Below, piece after piece: positions 39,163 through 48,540 of a stretch of DNA of 64,000 nucleotides (position 1 is the stretch's first letter; every line of letters starts with the position of its first letter). Below the pieces are notes generated by a model. That model searched no databases and was not told the origin of the DNA. It saw only the letters and a list, made by a program, of their open reading frames with translations. The position numbers and the translations under genes are program-made. This stretch comes from Varroa destructor (taxonomy: Eukaryota > Arthropoda > Arachnida > Mesostigmata > Varroidae): the NCBI RefSeq assembly GCF_002443255.2, contig NW_019211458.1, positions 23,067,325-23,131,324 on the forward strand. Direction: 5' to 3'.

Positions 39163-39660
39163 CACGTATGAGTGTATATACGGAGGTGACTTCATATTAC
39201 TGCCTTTGGTGAATATATGCTTATTGGTAAGCCAGCCAAAAAACCTTGACCCATTTTGTGAAGCACGCGGAACGCTTTATTGTAGAGTTGGCTAACAGAA
39301 ACATTGAAATTATAAGCCGTGTGTAAACGAATGCTTGAACTGATCTCTATATTTATATAGGGGATGGACGGAAAAACAGTTCGTGCTTGTGTTATAAATA
39401 AGTTACTGTGACTACGCATTAACGCATATCACAATTTGAAGCTGTACAATTGCACCTTTATAGGAAGAAATTAATCCGAAACCCCTGTTGTAGAACCCGC
39501 ATGGAACAGCTAAGATCCGTGCCTAAAACAAAAATCCTATCGGATTTTTTGTTCTAGATTAGATATATAAACTGATTGCAGTTGGACCTTAAAATCCTAG
39601 CAAAATGTATGATTGTTAAGAGAAAATAAGTAATTATTCAACATTTACAAATAAAATTAA
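38126..39660. other. Mixed sequence; GC-richer patch at about 38.3-39.05 kb
   Basis: A 91-codon plus frame (38289-38564) and two minus frames overlap without motif. CCTTCC...GGAAGG near 38753 forms a small hairpin. The (TA)n tract at 39117 follows. Confidence 0.5.
39117..39159. repeat. (TA)n microsatellite, 43 nt
   Basis: Uninterrupted alternating T and A. It is the longest perfect simple repeat in the window and is followed by TGTGCACG. Confidence 0.98.
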
Positions 39661-39661
39661 G

Positions 39662-40325
39662 TTAAATAATAGCTTTGTTGTTGAGGTTGGTAGAACGTCT
39701 CGTGTTCCATTTGTACCAAAGCTCCTTGAATGTTATATTCCGCGGTGCATCTACACCCAACCCTATGGATGTTGCAAACATATGTGATTCAAAAAGACAT
39801 TTTATTAAATCTGTAAAATTTTCGCACAATGCATGAAATAAACATGTTGAAAAGCATAAAGGGATAAACTTCAAGATAATGTTTAGAACCAAAGGTACCA
39901 CCTCTCACTGCCGGTCCATCCTGTTGAGGAAATGAATGAACAAACCGATCTTGCCTTGATTTGTTAGGTCGTGAAACTGCAATCAATAGTTGACAATCTA
40001 AGTGCTCTAAAGTTGACTGCAAAATAAGAACACCTGATCGTACTTAACGAAGGGCCCAAGAAGGAAACCGGTAAACTGCCGTAAGAAATTTGACAGTCGC
40101 ATAAGACCACGCAGTGCTCAACTTAATAGAGTTTAACAAAGAGGACGCTGCTCGATGCCCATAAGAGTTACCTTTGGTCAAAGTTTCGGTCTGCAAATAG
40201 CAAACAAAATAATAGATTGAATGAACTGTAAAACTATCACCGCCGAGATAGCAGAAAGAAAGAACATCATGTTCAGGTTGTATCAAGTTATGAAAGTTAG
40301 GGATCTTTGCACACTGCCTGTGCAC
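39662..40325 (-). other. Coding-like region downstream of the mariner-like fragment (unidentified)
   Basis: Minus-strand frames here stay open for 93 codons (40044-40325), 77 codons (39789-40022) and 79 codons (39662-39901), in shifting registers. One segment, SRQDRFVHSFPQQDGPAVRG, reads like genuine protein, but I cannot match it to mariner catalytic motifs such as D-E-K-W or H-D-N-A-R-P-H, or to any other family. It may be the rest of the same decayed element, a nested relic or chance. Confidence 0.2.
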
Positions 40326-40337
40326 CGAATCACTTTG

Positions 40338-40529
40338 TCAATACACTGAAAGGATATTCGTACCGCAACGAGGTTCCGCTCTCGGGCCCGTGGATCTGCA
40401 TCGCCATCTTTCCTCACGCTGCAACGCGTATGCCCTATGTTTATTAAAACGCCTAAACCATTTTATGCACACTATAGCTGTTTCTACGTCGAAATACCTA
40501 ACAGCGATGTACGATCGAATGTTCGACAA
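40338..40529 (-). mobile_element. mariner-like transposase N-terminal helix-turn-helix relic
   Basis: The frame contains YFDVETAIVCIKWFRRFNKH, then RAYALQREERWRCRSTG. It fits the end of the mariner DNA-binding domain: (C/V)-x-x-W-(F/H)-x-R-F-(R/K)-x-G...(L/V)-x-(D/E)-x-x-R-S-G-R-P-S-T. The S-G-R-P core reads W-R-C-R, which suggests decay. The frame ends at a TGA after about 63 codons, before the second HTH and the catalytic D-D-(34)D domain. No catalytic motifs, TA duplication or terminal inverted repeats were identified nearby, so this is a short fragment and the assignment is moderate. Confidence 0.42.
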
Positions 40530-40609
40530 TGGGATTCAGAGTAGTTCTAGTGCGGTCCGACTAGCCACAAATCGATCAGATGCAACGGAGAATGACTTGA
40601 CCATATAAA

Positions 40610-41700
40610 ACGAATTGAAATGACTTTTACAAAATGTCAGCCCACTAATAAAATCTGATACCATCTATTGCCTGATTGCATTGATGACTGCTGAGAAGAT
40701 TGAAGTGGCATGCAAATTTCAACATCGGTCACCTACATTATCGAATGTTAAGGTGCTTTATATTAATCGTAAAGATCGACTCGGTGAAGGAATCACCATT
40801 TTACTAAATACCCTCCATCTTTTAGGATCAACGCACGCTTAAGCAATCAACCTCCTAGTACATAACAACTACATAAAGTTAATCCACTTACCTCAGGTCA
40901 AACAGGGAATGACAAAGATACTTGCTGGCCTACATAAGGAACAGCTAGGGTAGAGATAGGGTAGCATCTTAAGTTGCATTATTAGAAACTCATAAGAGGA
41001 CACTCCGGCACAGCAGGTAAACAGTTCATACATGTGCATCGAAAGTTAGCTTTGACAGCATCTAAATTTGCACGCTGCATCGGAGAAGAAGACGATAACT
41101 GGTAAATGTACAAACAGTTGCCTGTGAAATCGTATAAATGATGTCCAGTTTAATGCTAGCAAAGGGACAGACGCTTACTAGATTATTTGATCAACACGGG
41201 AAGATTATACGTAAAGCCTTTCATCACTGATGGCTTCTTCCTCTAATCGAGAATTATCCGCCACAACAAGGTGCCAATAGTATCCCTTTACATCGCAATC
41301 CAATAATAGGGACAAAATAGCAACTCGTTATTCTCTCGCTATAACAATACAGTACAGTAAATTTCGGGCAATTTGGCTACATTTCTTCCTTTTTGGGGCA
41401 GCCACTCCATTCCTCGTATATCTGTCTAATCAATTAAGCCCGATTGGGAATGATCATTTGATGTTGATCAAAGAAAGTTTACATATGATTATCATACCAG
41501 ATGGTGGACTTCTCTAGCTTCTTAAGAATTAGCCACTGCCGCCGTGGCAAGATGCTATGTTTACCATTGTTATTGCTACGGCTACTCCTAAGTTTCAAGG
41601 AAACCAGGACGTCATTGATTTGTTACTTCAGATGTTTCAACGGGTCGGGGAAATAAGGGGGTGGCATTAAGTACAAGGACAGTGTAGAATAGCGTAGGAA
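40610..41700. other. AT-rich gap, nothing recognised
   Basis: No open frame above about 60 codons, no repeat and no RNA-like signal. Confidence 0.6.
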
Positions 41701-42042
41701 ATGAGAGGGGTGGTTTCTTCAGCTTTGCCGCTTCCGTTGTCGACGGCTCAAACTATTCTAATGACGGTAGTAGTGACTAAAGTCAACGAGATTGTCCTCA
41801 CGTACATAGTGTCGCTAGGAGCTTTAGAGTGAGCTTTGTCAGCGACGTTATCAGAGAAGGTCAAGAAAAGAAGAAAACTGGATGAACGACAAAGGAAGAG
41901 ACTGCAGGGTGAGATTTCTGGACACGAACGAATCGATGATATACACGTCAGTCCGATAGTCACTGCAGCGACCCAGTCAGTCTGTGGCAGCTTCTCTGTA
42001 TCCAAGAAAAAGACGATGGTCGAACGATGTCAATGGCCTTGA
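41701..42042 (+). pseudogene. Coding-like frame with one stop, unidentified
   Basis: From ATG at 41701 the frame is open to 42042 except for one TGA at codon 48. The second part (41836-42042) is basic and helical in character: SEKVKKRRKLDERQRKRLQG, followed by EISGHERIDDIHVSPIV. The single interruption and the natural composition suggest a recently broken coding segment or an exon pair, but no domain is recognised and it may be chance. It lies at the left edge of a GC-richer patch that extends to about 43.3 kb. Confidence 0.2.
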
Positions 42043-42699
42043 CCAGTTTCATGTAGTTTGCTCTCTGGCTAGATTACGGGAGCGCTTCTCGCGATACTTC
42101 ATCGCCTTGTGGTGTCCTCAACTACTACCGAATAGCAACCACGACATAGAGCTCCCAATTTCAACGACCTACCCATTGGACTGCACTGGCTATAGCGTAA
42201 AACCCATTACTAGTATTGCCAGAGCAGCTGAATAAAAGGAGCTCACCGGCCACCCAGCTGTCCGGTTTGGCGACCCATTCAGCCTGGCAGAATCCGATTT
42301 GATCCTGTGACAATTAGTTGTCTAGTCCACCGGGTGATCAGTACGGGAAACTGCAGGGCCGAACACAATTAGGAAGAAGACCTTTTCATCATTCTATCCG
42401 CCGATCCAAACTAGAACATTGCAAGCAACGAGGGTAAAAGTTGGACCGGAGATTTCTTGTGAATGGTATTGTCCGCGAACTCGGCCGGCTCTCGGTCTGT
42501 CAGCCAGTCAGTCCTCGTTGCGCGTTGGATGAGTGACATCGTGCCTAGGCTTTTCCTTTTAGATTTCCGGTCTCCGTGGATGGGCACCAACAGCACAACG
42601 ACTCCAACTGTTACGGCGGTGGCGATGACGATGGCGGCAGGCAGTGGACGATGAACACAGGCTGAAACACAACTGGGAACAAAATTAAATTTTTACCCA

Positions 42700-43000
42700 T
42701 CTTTTGTGAACAGGAAAAACGGACAAGGGGCTGGGAGAGAGGAAAAATGCGGGCGAAATAAACAGGGGAGAAAGAAAGCGCCAAACAAAGGACGAAAAGG
42801 ACGTAAGGAGGAGGAGCGCGGGGATGGCTTTGCGCTGCTTGTTGATAGGCGAAAGATGGTATAGAGAGAGAGAAAGAGAAAGCGGTTAGTAGCTGATGGG
42901 ATACTAGAGATCGGGGGCGAGACGGAGTTTGAAGAAGAAGTGACAACGAAGATGAAGGGGAGTAGAAGGGTCGTAGACTCGGAATCATATGGGAAGACGT
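42700..43000 (+). repeat. Polypurine-rich tract (G/A strand)
   Basis: The plus strand is strongly biased to G and A for about 300 nt, with GAGAGAGAGAAAGAGAAAG near 42862. The minus strand therefore reads as a Ser/Pro/Leu-rich open frame of 130 codons (42611-43003), which I take to be a by-product of composition and not a gene. Confidence 0.7.
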
Positions 43001-45664
43001 CACGGCAGTGGCCTTTGAATTGCGAGGCTTTTTTTTGCTTCTCCTGTGGTTCGTGTCCTACCTCCTGTGATGACCAGTCGAGGGCTAATTTTAAGTCAAT
43101 GGAACGATAAACGCCGCCGCTTCTCGCAGCCCTCGTTCACTTCTAGAGTGCAATGAGTGACACAACTAGTGTCCAAGACTAGGCTACCGACCTAGTCAGG
43201 TTTAAGGAATAGCAAAGAAGACTAGACACACCAAACGACTCACATAAGTAAACTGAGGGAAGTCAGAGGAAAATCTAATGACATAACACGGGGAAATAGC
43301 GGGCGAGGAGCCCGACCTAGCCGTCTCGGCTAATCCTAGGCGCTATTGTGGACACCCGCTTTGTGCCCATAGAACACTAAGATCACTTTAATTGCTACCA
43401 TCGCACTATTTTTACTTATTCCATGTACTCTAGTTAAGTTCAGTTTAGCATATCCTAATGGCATAGCAGTTCTTAATGGCATATAAAACTGCCAATGAAA
43501 AAAGAGGCTACCATCTTACTATACCTAATAATTTCACGTTATAAGATCTCAGTAGAAAAAAGAGATGCAATTTAGATATTAAATGTGCGTTTTCAATGCT
43601 CAAGCACGATTTTCAACGTTATATTTAAATGCTTTCTCCTGTTCATAAAAAGTAGGCGTTTTTATTGTAAAACCAGTGATGCACACATAGCCAAAATGGA
43701 AGGGCGTGTTTTTCATTCGAAATCTCGGCCTTAGATGTTCCGCAGCTTTTTTATAAGGTTTTTTTGATATGTGATCAACAATAGAATTCGAATATTGCTG
43801 TTGTAGCCTCACTGTGCATCTCTTGTAGTTATATATTTTGTTAGAAAGATTTCACGGAAACCGAAAGCGCATAGATGTTTCAACACTTTCTGCAATTATT
43901 CATTTCATGTAAAGATTGGAACGGCTTGAAAAGCAGTGACCTACAAGAGCACATTGTGCCTATTTGGTAGCTCCATGATTGCTGCTTACCGTTAGCGACT
44001 ATTTATGTGTGGCACAAGATGTTTATTCAATTCAAGCTTGTTAAAAGTAGAACGGCAAAAAATTCTATTCTTACAGTGTCACTGGCGACCATTTTTGGTT
44101 CAGCTTTTCGACACTCGCACACTGTCTATATGTACGTATATATACGTTATTGCAAATCATAATAATGCATATACTAGATATGTCATAGTGTCCAGAGAAC
44201 CTGAGCGAAAGTCGTATGGCAGGATTTTTCGAGGTGCGGCGTTTGTCAAGTTGGCAGGAATTCAATGTAGGCCGAGTCTTGCGTTCCATATTTCTCCCCT
44301 CGGTTGCATTTATCCCATCCCTTCATCTAACAGCTGGGCTACAAAATCGACCAAAGTGGTCATCTGTGAGTGACAACGACTGGCTTGCAAGTCCCGAGCC
44401 AGCCGTTGGAACTTACTGTGCATAGAAGTGATCCAAAGAATCTAAATGGACCCTCACCACCTTAGGAAAGTATGTTTTTTCGCTTACTTAAGTCGCTCTG
44501 AAGATGGGATAGACAGGCCACTAGAAGGTAACCCTAAACATAATACTAGCTCAATTTTAGAAAAAAAGATGCGTCTAACAGAGAGAGATCACAAAGAATA
44601 AACTTCACAAAAGCAGAAAAATTAAATGGGGCTCCGCACTGTATTTATCCCCTGTTCATTTCTCATATTTTATTACGCCTTGTGTTGACAGTTATCGTTT
44701 CCGGTTAGGCAAAATGTGACAAGATAAAAAAAAAAGTATAGCTATTGGAATAAGGTATTTTGTATTAGTGGGCGCCTTTGTGTTGGTTGTTGTTCTAGAT
44801 AGTCTGAATAGGGATGCTTAGATTTACGGTGGAGCACTGTTTCGCTGTTGTGGAGAGAAATTTCCGCTTGAAAAAACGTTAAGAGCTTGCTAGTTCAAGT
44901 CCCGCCACTGACATGTACGGTAAACTAAAGGGTTTAGATCAACCGCAAAAACGAATTGTTCAACTTCGTCATAGCATTAAGTAAGATATAATCTATAATG
45001 TTTCATTGCCATTTAAAAACTATGTACTGTGTGTTAGAATGCACAAATGTAACGTTTCATCATAACAAAGTAAATTGATTTTTAATGAAGTTTGTTTAAT
45101 GGAACATATAAACAAGGCTTCTTGTATGACTTGAGCGATGATCCTGTGTACGTTTTACAGCCAAGTTCGAACTTACTTGAGACTCAACCGAATACGCCGC
45201 TAATCAGCATTTAATCAACGTTTTATATAATACTACATACGTGTATCGGTCGTGCGTAAACAAAAAACAACAAGCGAATGAAAATACTTTCCTATCATAC
45301 GTTTTTAGGTAACATCTGAAACAGTCAATGTCTGATTCACTTCCCCTAAGAACTATTTAATATTTTTTCTCATATTTACTAAAGACCAATCGAGTATACA
45401 TTCTGATCGAGCGCTTCAGGACGATGGCGATTCAGCGTTGCCTTGAAGCTGTTTACTGTTGAAAGCGGCAAAATTTATAGAAAGTAGTCACATACAACAT
45501 CAAAACGCTATTAAGCATCAGGTAACAAAAGAAAACTATCAAATCAATATGTATTTAATTATGTTTTTTATACATGTCATAATTGCTTTTGTTATAATCT
45601 ATCGCGAGCCATGTATCAACTACCCGTTGGTTTTGTGCGTCTTGGGTAAGCGAAATGATCTGAC

Positions 45665-45722
45665 GCCCTTTGGCTGGGGCTTGAACAGGTTACCCCTATC
45701 TACGCAATCGGCGTGCTAATCG
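45665..45722 (-). repeat. tRNA-like / SINE-like fragment with A and B boxes
   Basis: On the minus strand TTAGCACGCCG (45719-45709) is a good A-box match, and GTTCAAGCCCC (45686-45676) is a B-box match, with GGGG before and CCCC after giving a T-arm-like stem. Spacing is slightly short for a tRNA. It is likely a tRNA-derived repeat, unrelated in flank to the other copies listed. Confidence 0.35.
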
Positions 45723-45947
45723 AAACAAATGTATCTGGATTATGAAATACAAATTTTAATTAATTTTTATTTTTATTTATAGCAGTAACTACATGTTGCG
45801 ATTTTGTATAGAATAAAACCAACAAAAACATTTGCTTAGCTAAGAAGACTATTATTATTATAACAAGCCCACAGAAAGGGCCAAAGAACCAAAATGTCAC
45901 TTGGCGTTTCGAATTTGCAGTTTTATATGGCATATATACAGAACATG

Positions 45948-46001
45948 TATATATCATATTATATATATTATATATTATATATATATATTATATATTATAT
46001 A
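45948..46001. repeat. AT-only imperfect repeat (TATATTA/TATA), about 54 nt
   Basis: Runs of TA are interrupted by a regular extra T, forming a TATATTATA-type array. Only one C occurs, near its left end. Confidence 0.9.
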
Positions 46002-46325
46002 GGGGTTCATCGAAAAGAGCCATATCGCACTGAAGCCGAGGCCTAGAATTAGTTTTTATGTACAACTGCAAGCTCCAGTGGTTTGTTTTTCCTTTGTCTA
46101 ACCCTAAAAGTTAATTCAAATAAATTGAACGCGACAACTTGGCAAATGCTAGTAACGCCGCATATCGCTGTTTGCGAACGATATCCTTCCTTTATTTTCA
46201 CGTTATGATTTCTAATCACTTACGTGAACACTATCATCACCGATTACCGATGAATAAACAAAAAATTGATCGGGAATACTGTGAAAACATTCAAAGAACG
46301 ATAGCACATTAATAAGAGAATATCG

Positions 46326-46345
46326 AAAAAAAAAAAAAAAAAAAA
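46326..46345 (+). repeat. Poly-A run of 20
   Basis: Twenty consecutive A. It could be the tail of a plus-strand retroposed sequence, but no element or target-site duplication is recognisable upstream. Confidence 0.97.
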
Positions 46346-47020
46346 CTGATTTTTGGACTTTGACTGATTAAAAATAAATTTTAGAAAATTCAAGTCTACT
46401 ATCATACCAACGATAATTTGCTGGTGAGTGAGGGACTTACGAATAAAGTCCGTTCCATTTGGGATCGGGGTCGCTTGCATCGGCACAGTTTGCACATTGG
46501 GCTTTATAGAACGATTTATATAATATTTAAAATCAATATATTAGGTCATAACTTGAAGATATTCTGTTTTTTCATAAATATATCGCCCTCGATAGCAATT
46601 TCTCATTCATGCTTTGCTTCAATAGATTTTACAACACGTTTACGTTTAAGCAATTCAGCTTGACGATGCTTCATAATGCTATAGTAACTTCTTCGGGATT
46701 CTTATGGACATGTGAGCTAGTGGAAGTTCGAAAATAGGTGTCGACACATTTCTACCGAAAAGCCGGAAGTCTGATAGGATGCTTAGGGATAGTGCTGGAT
46801 CTAAAGTTCGAAATACTTAAATGTTCTATTTGAAAAATGTGACGCATGTTGGCAAAAATGAGTTGTTACACTTGGATTTTGTCAGTTGTAGATAATTTCC
46901 GGTCATTCTGCATAAATAAAAAGTCAGTACGCCTTCTTGTTGAAGCTTTCAACATGACCTGTTCAGTAGTGTTACGTTACATTACTTTTCAGACATATTG
47001 AGTAGTTCGTTCCTTTTTTG

Positions 47021-47050
47021 CTAAGGAACCCTAAGGAATCCTAAGGAACA
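47021..47050. repeat. Three-copy 10-bp tandem repeat
   Basis: CTAAGGAACC, CTAAGGAATC and CTAAGGAACA in direct tandem. Confidence 0.9.
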
Positions 47051-47394
47051 TCTAAATTCTATTTTTTGTAGATGTTTATTTGCGCCGCCATTCAACCGTA
47101 TACCAATACGTTATTAACATCGTCACAATATAACGAGTTCCAGTTAGATATGTAGGTACAGCCGCACACCCTAACATATTCCTTAGCAAGACAAGTACTT
47201 GCCCATGCAAACATCTCGGCATTTCGAATCCGAAGCAGCTGCAAAGTAAGTGCCATATCTGCGATCAGTAAGAGTTAGGGCGACCTTCGTTGCAGTAGAG
47301 AAAGCCATTCAAACTCCGATCTCGAATCTGGGCGTACCGTACGAGCTGAACGTCCTGTCGCGTTCGTGCGTGTTACAAACGACGTCGCGTTGTG

Positions 47395-47763
47395 CTACTC
47401 TGGCCGCAGAGAGTCGAATGATAATGTAGTGGTCAGTAGAAGATCTGTGACAACTCCTATAGCTATATCCCGTGTGCTCGCTCGTTGCGTCTGCGTTAAA
47501 TATTTAGTCGGCAAAGTCAGCAGCGATGGGTCCTGAAGCAACGAAGGGAACTTCGACTCGAACCGCTTAGCAATTCTGGACTTCATCTGCTGAGTGGCAG
47601 AAACACGGAAAGCCAGCAAGTTCGACAGCCACCGGTCGTCTCCACTAACAGACAGCGCGAAGAAGATAACTTGGCAAATAGCCCGTGAGAGCAATGGAAT
47701 GATGCGGAGAAAGAGTTCTAGTACAACCAGAACTCACTGGCCATTTCAACGGGGAGGGTCAGA
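47395..47763 (-). pseudogene. Integrase late core / C-terminal region
   Basis: One frame with two TGA stops reads SDPPR-stop-NGQ-stop-VLVVLELFLRII, which matches the H-P-Q-x-N-G-Q-x-E-R-x-x-x-T-L-K-x-x-L block; the catalytic Glu position is one of the stops. About 35 residues later comes SGDDRWLSNLLAFRVSATQQ, which matches the D-W-x-x-(Y/F)-L-x-x-x-L-x-A-Y-R-x-(S/T) block near the end of the core. The rest (KRFESKFPSLLQDPSLLTLP) may correspond to the S-P-x-x-L-x-F-G-R region but is not convincing. The 99-codon part from 47694 down is open to its stop. Confidence 0.55.
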
Positions 47764-47939
47764 CTTTTCAGCGCTGTGGGAAGGGGCACGGGACGGAAGC
47801 GGCAGGTCCTGGTAAGAAAGTTGCTTGGGTTGTTCGCTGGCGTATCACTTTTTCTATATGTGGCCCCCCCTCTAGTTTATTTGGTCACTCACCGTACCTA
47901 AGGGCAAACGGGCCAAGTCGCTTTGAAACAGAGGTGGCT

Positions 47940-48149
47940 TTATAATGCTTTTAAAGCGAGTTCATTAACGACGCTAACAGGCCTGGCGGTCAAAGGGCTA
48001 GGGGAGCCGTATGATACGAACATTAGATGATGTACGCGGAAGCTCACGAGAATCGAACGCGAAAAGTAAAAGAGGACAGGATTCTGTCCCGCCAATCTTT
48101 CGCATCGTTGAGACGTATGCAATGACAACGGAAACAGCAACTTCGTCAC
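47940..48149 (-). pseudogene. Possible middle part of the integrase core
   Basis: This 69-codon frame lies between the two integrase blocks. Near its end it reads FVSYGSPSPLTARPVSVVNE, which could correspond to the F-G-x-P-x-x-(I/L)-x-(S/T)-D-x-G-x-x-F core segment. If so, the second catalytic Asp is replaced by Arg. Order and strand are right, but the distance from the preceding block is about twice the usual one and the match is thin. Confidence 0.25.
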
Positions 48150-48235
48150 GACCGTATGAGTGACTGTGAATTTCTCCTATGCCTTATTTTTTGAAGGAAC
48201 AAATAGTGGCTATTCTAGATTTCGACGGTGGCTAG

Positions 48236-48540
48236 CTACAAGTCACTGAGATAGACAGAACGCTGCGGGAAGGCAGATACAAATGCGAATGTGAGCTTTA
48301 TCACAATGTAATTTGACGTAAGCGGTGCCAGTGCTTGCGTGGCAAGCGTTGCGTAAGTTCTTAGTGCATTATATGCTCGACGTTCATTATATGTTGACAG
48401 CTGCCATTCGCCGGGTGTATTAGGTAACGTTTTACATATTTGACATGATAAATACGCTCTGACAATCGATTTTACGTTTTCTACAGAAATACTATGGGAT
48501 AACAATTTTGCAAGCATGACGGTAGCTGTACTGATTGAAA
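48236..48540 (-). pseudogene. Integrase zinc-binding domain and start of catalytic core
   Basis: The open frame contains LAKLLSHSISVENVKSIVRA and then YLSCQICKTLPNTPGEWQLS. The two Cys codons are at 48443-48445 and 48434-48436, matching the V-x-x-Y-V-x-x-C-x-x-C-x-x-x-K end of the H2C2 domain, with a Trp-Gln about 10 residues later as in gypsy integrases. Further on, LAPLTSNYIVIKLTFAFVSA followed by FPQ aligns with the G-P-L-P-x-x-x-x-x-Y-I-L-V-x-V-D-x-F-S-K-(Y/W) core start. The catalytic Asp position is not conserved (K-L-T instead of V-D). The two His of the zinc site would lie upstream of 48520 and are not recognised. A TAG ends the frame. Confidence 0.6.

Larger units (their letters stand above)
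42043..47394. other. GC-richer patch to about 43.35 kb, then AT-rich
   Basis: The patch contains the polypurine tract. The AT-rich part holds the SINE-like piece at 45665, a lone B-box-like AGTTCAAGTCC at 44892-44902, the palindrome ACGTATATATACGT at 44134-44147 and the AT-only and poly-A repeats. The 122-codon plus frame at 44005-44373 is open on the other strand too and is not supported. Confidence 0.5.
47395..48540 (-). mobile_element. Ty3/gypsy-like LTR retrotransposon integrase relic
   Basis: From high to low coordinates, three blocks of a retroelement integrase appear in the correct order: the zinc-binding N-terminus with C-x2-C, the start of the catalytic core, and the late core region with NGQ followed by W-L-x-x-L-L-A-F-R. 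They are separated by frameshifts and stops, and spacing is somewhat longer than in intact integrases. Integrase inserts the reverse-transcribed element copy into chromosomes. No gag, protease, reverse transcriptase or LTR was recognised within several kb, so this is an isolated fragment. Assignment to Ty3/gypsy rather than Bel/Pao rests on the general pattern and is moderate. Confidence 0.6.

Noticed and set aside
42611..43003. 130-codon Ser/Pro/Leu-rich minus-strand frame
   Set aside because: It is the direct result of a purine-rich plus strand, with low complexity and no motif.
44005..44373. 122-codon plus-strand frame
   Set aside because: Open on both strands, with no recognisable features.
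47395..47694. hAT-type transposase tail (R-F...D-P pattern)
   Set aside because: The preceding NGQ block and W-L-x-x-L-L-A-F-R fit an integrase better, on the same strand and in order with other integrase blocks.
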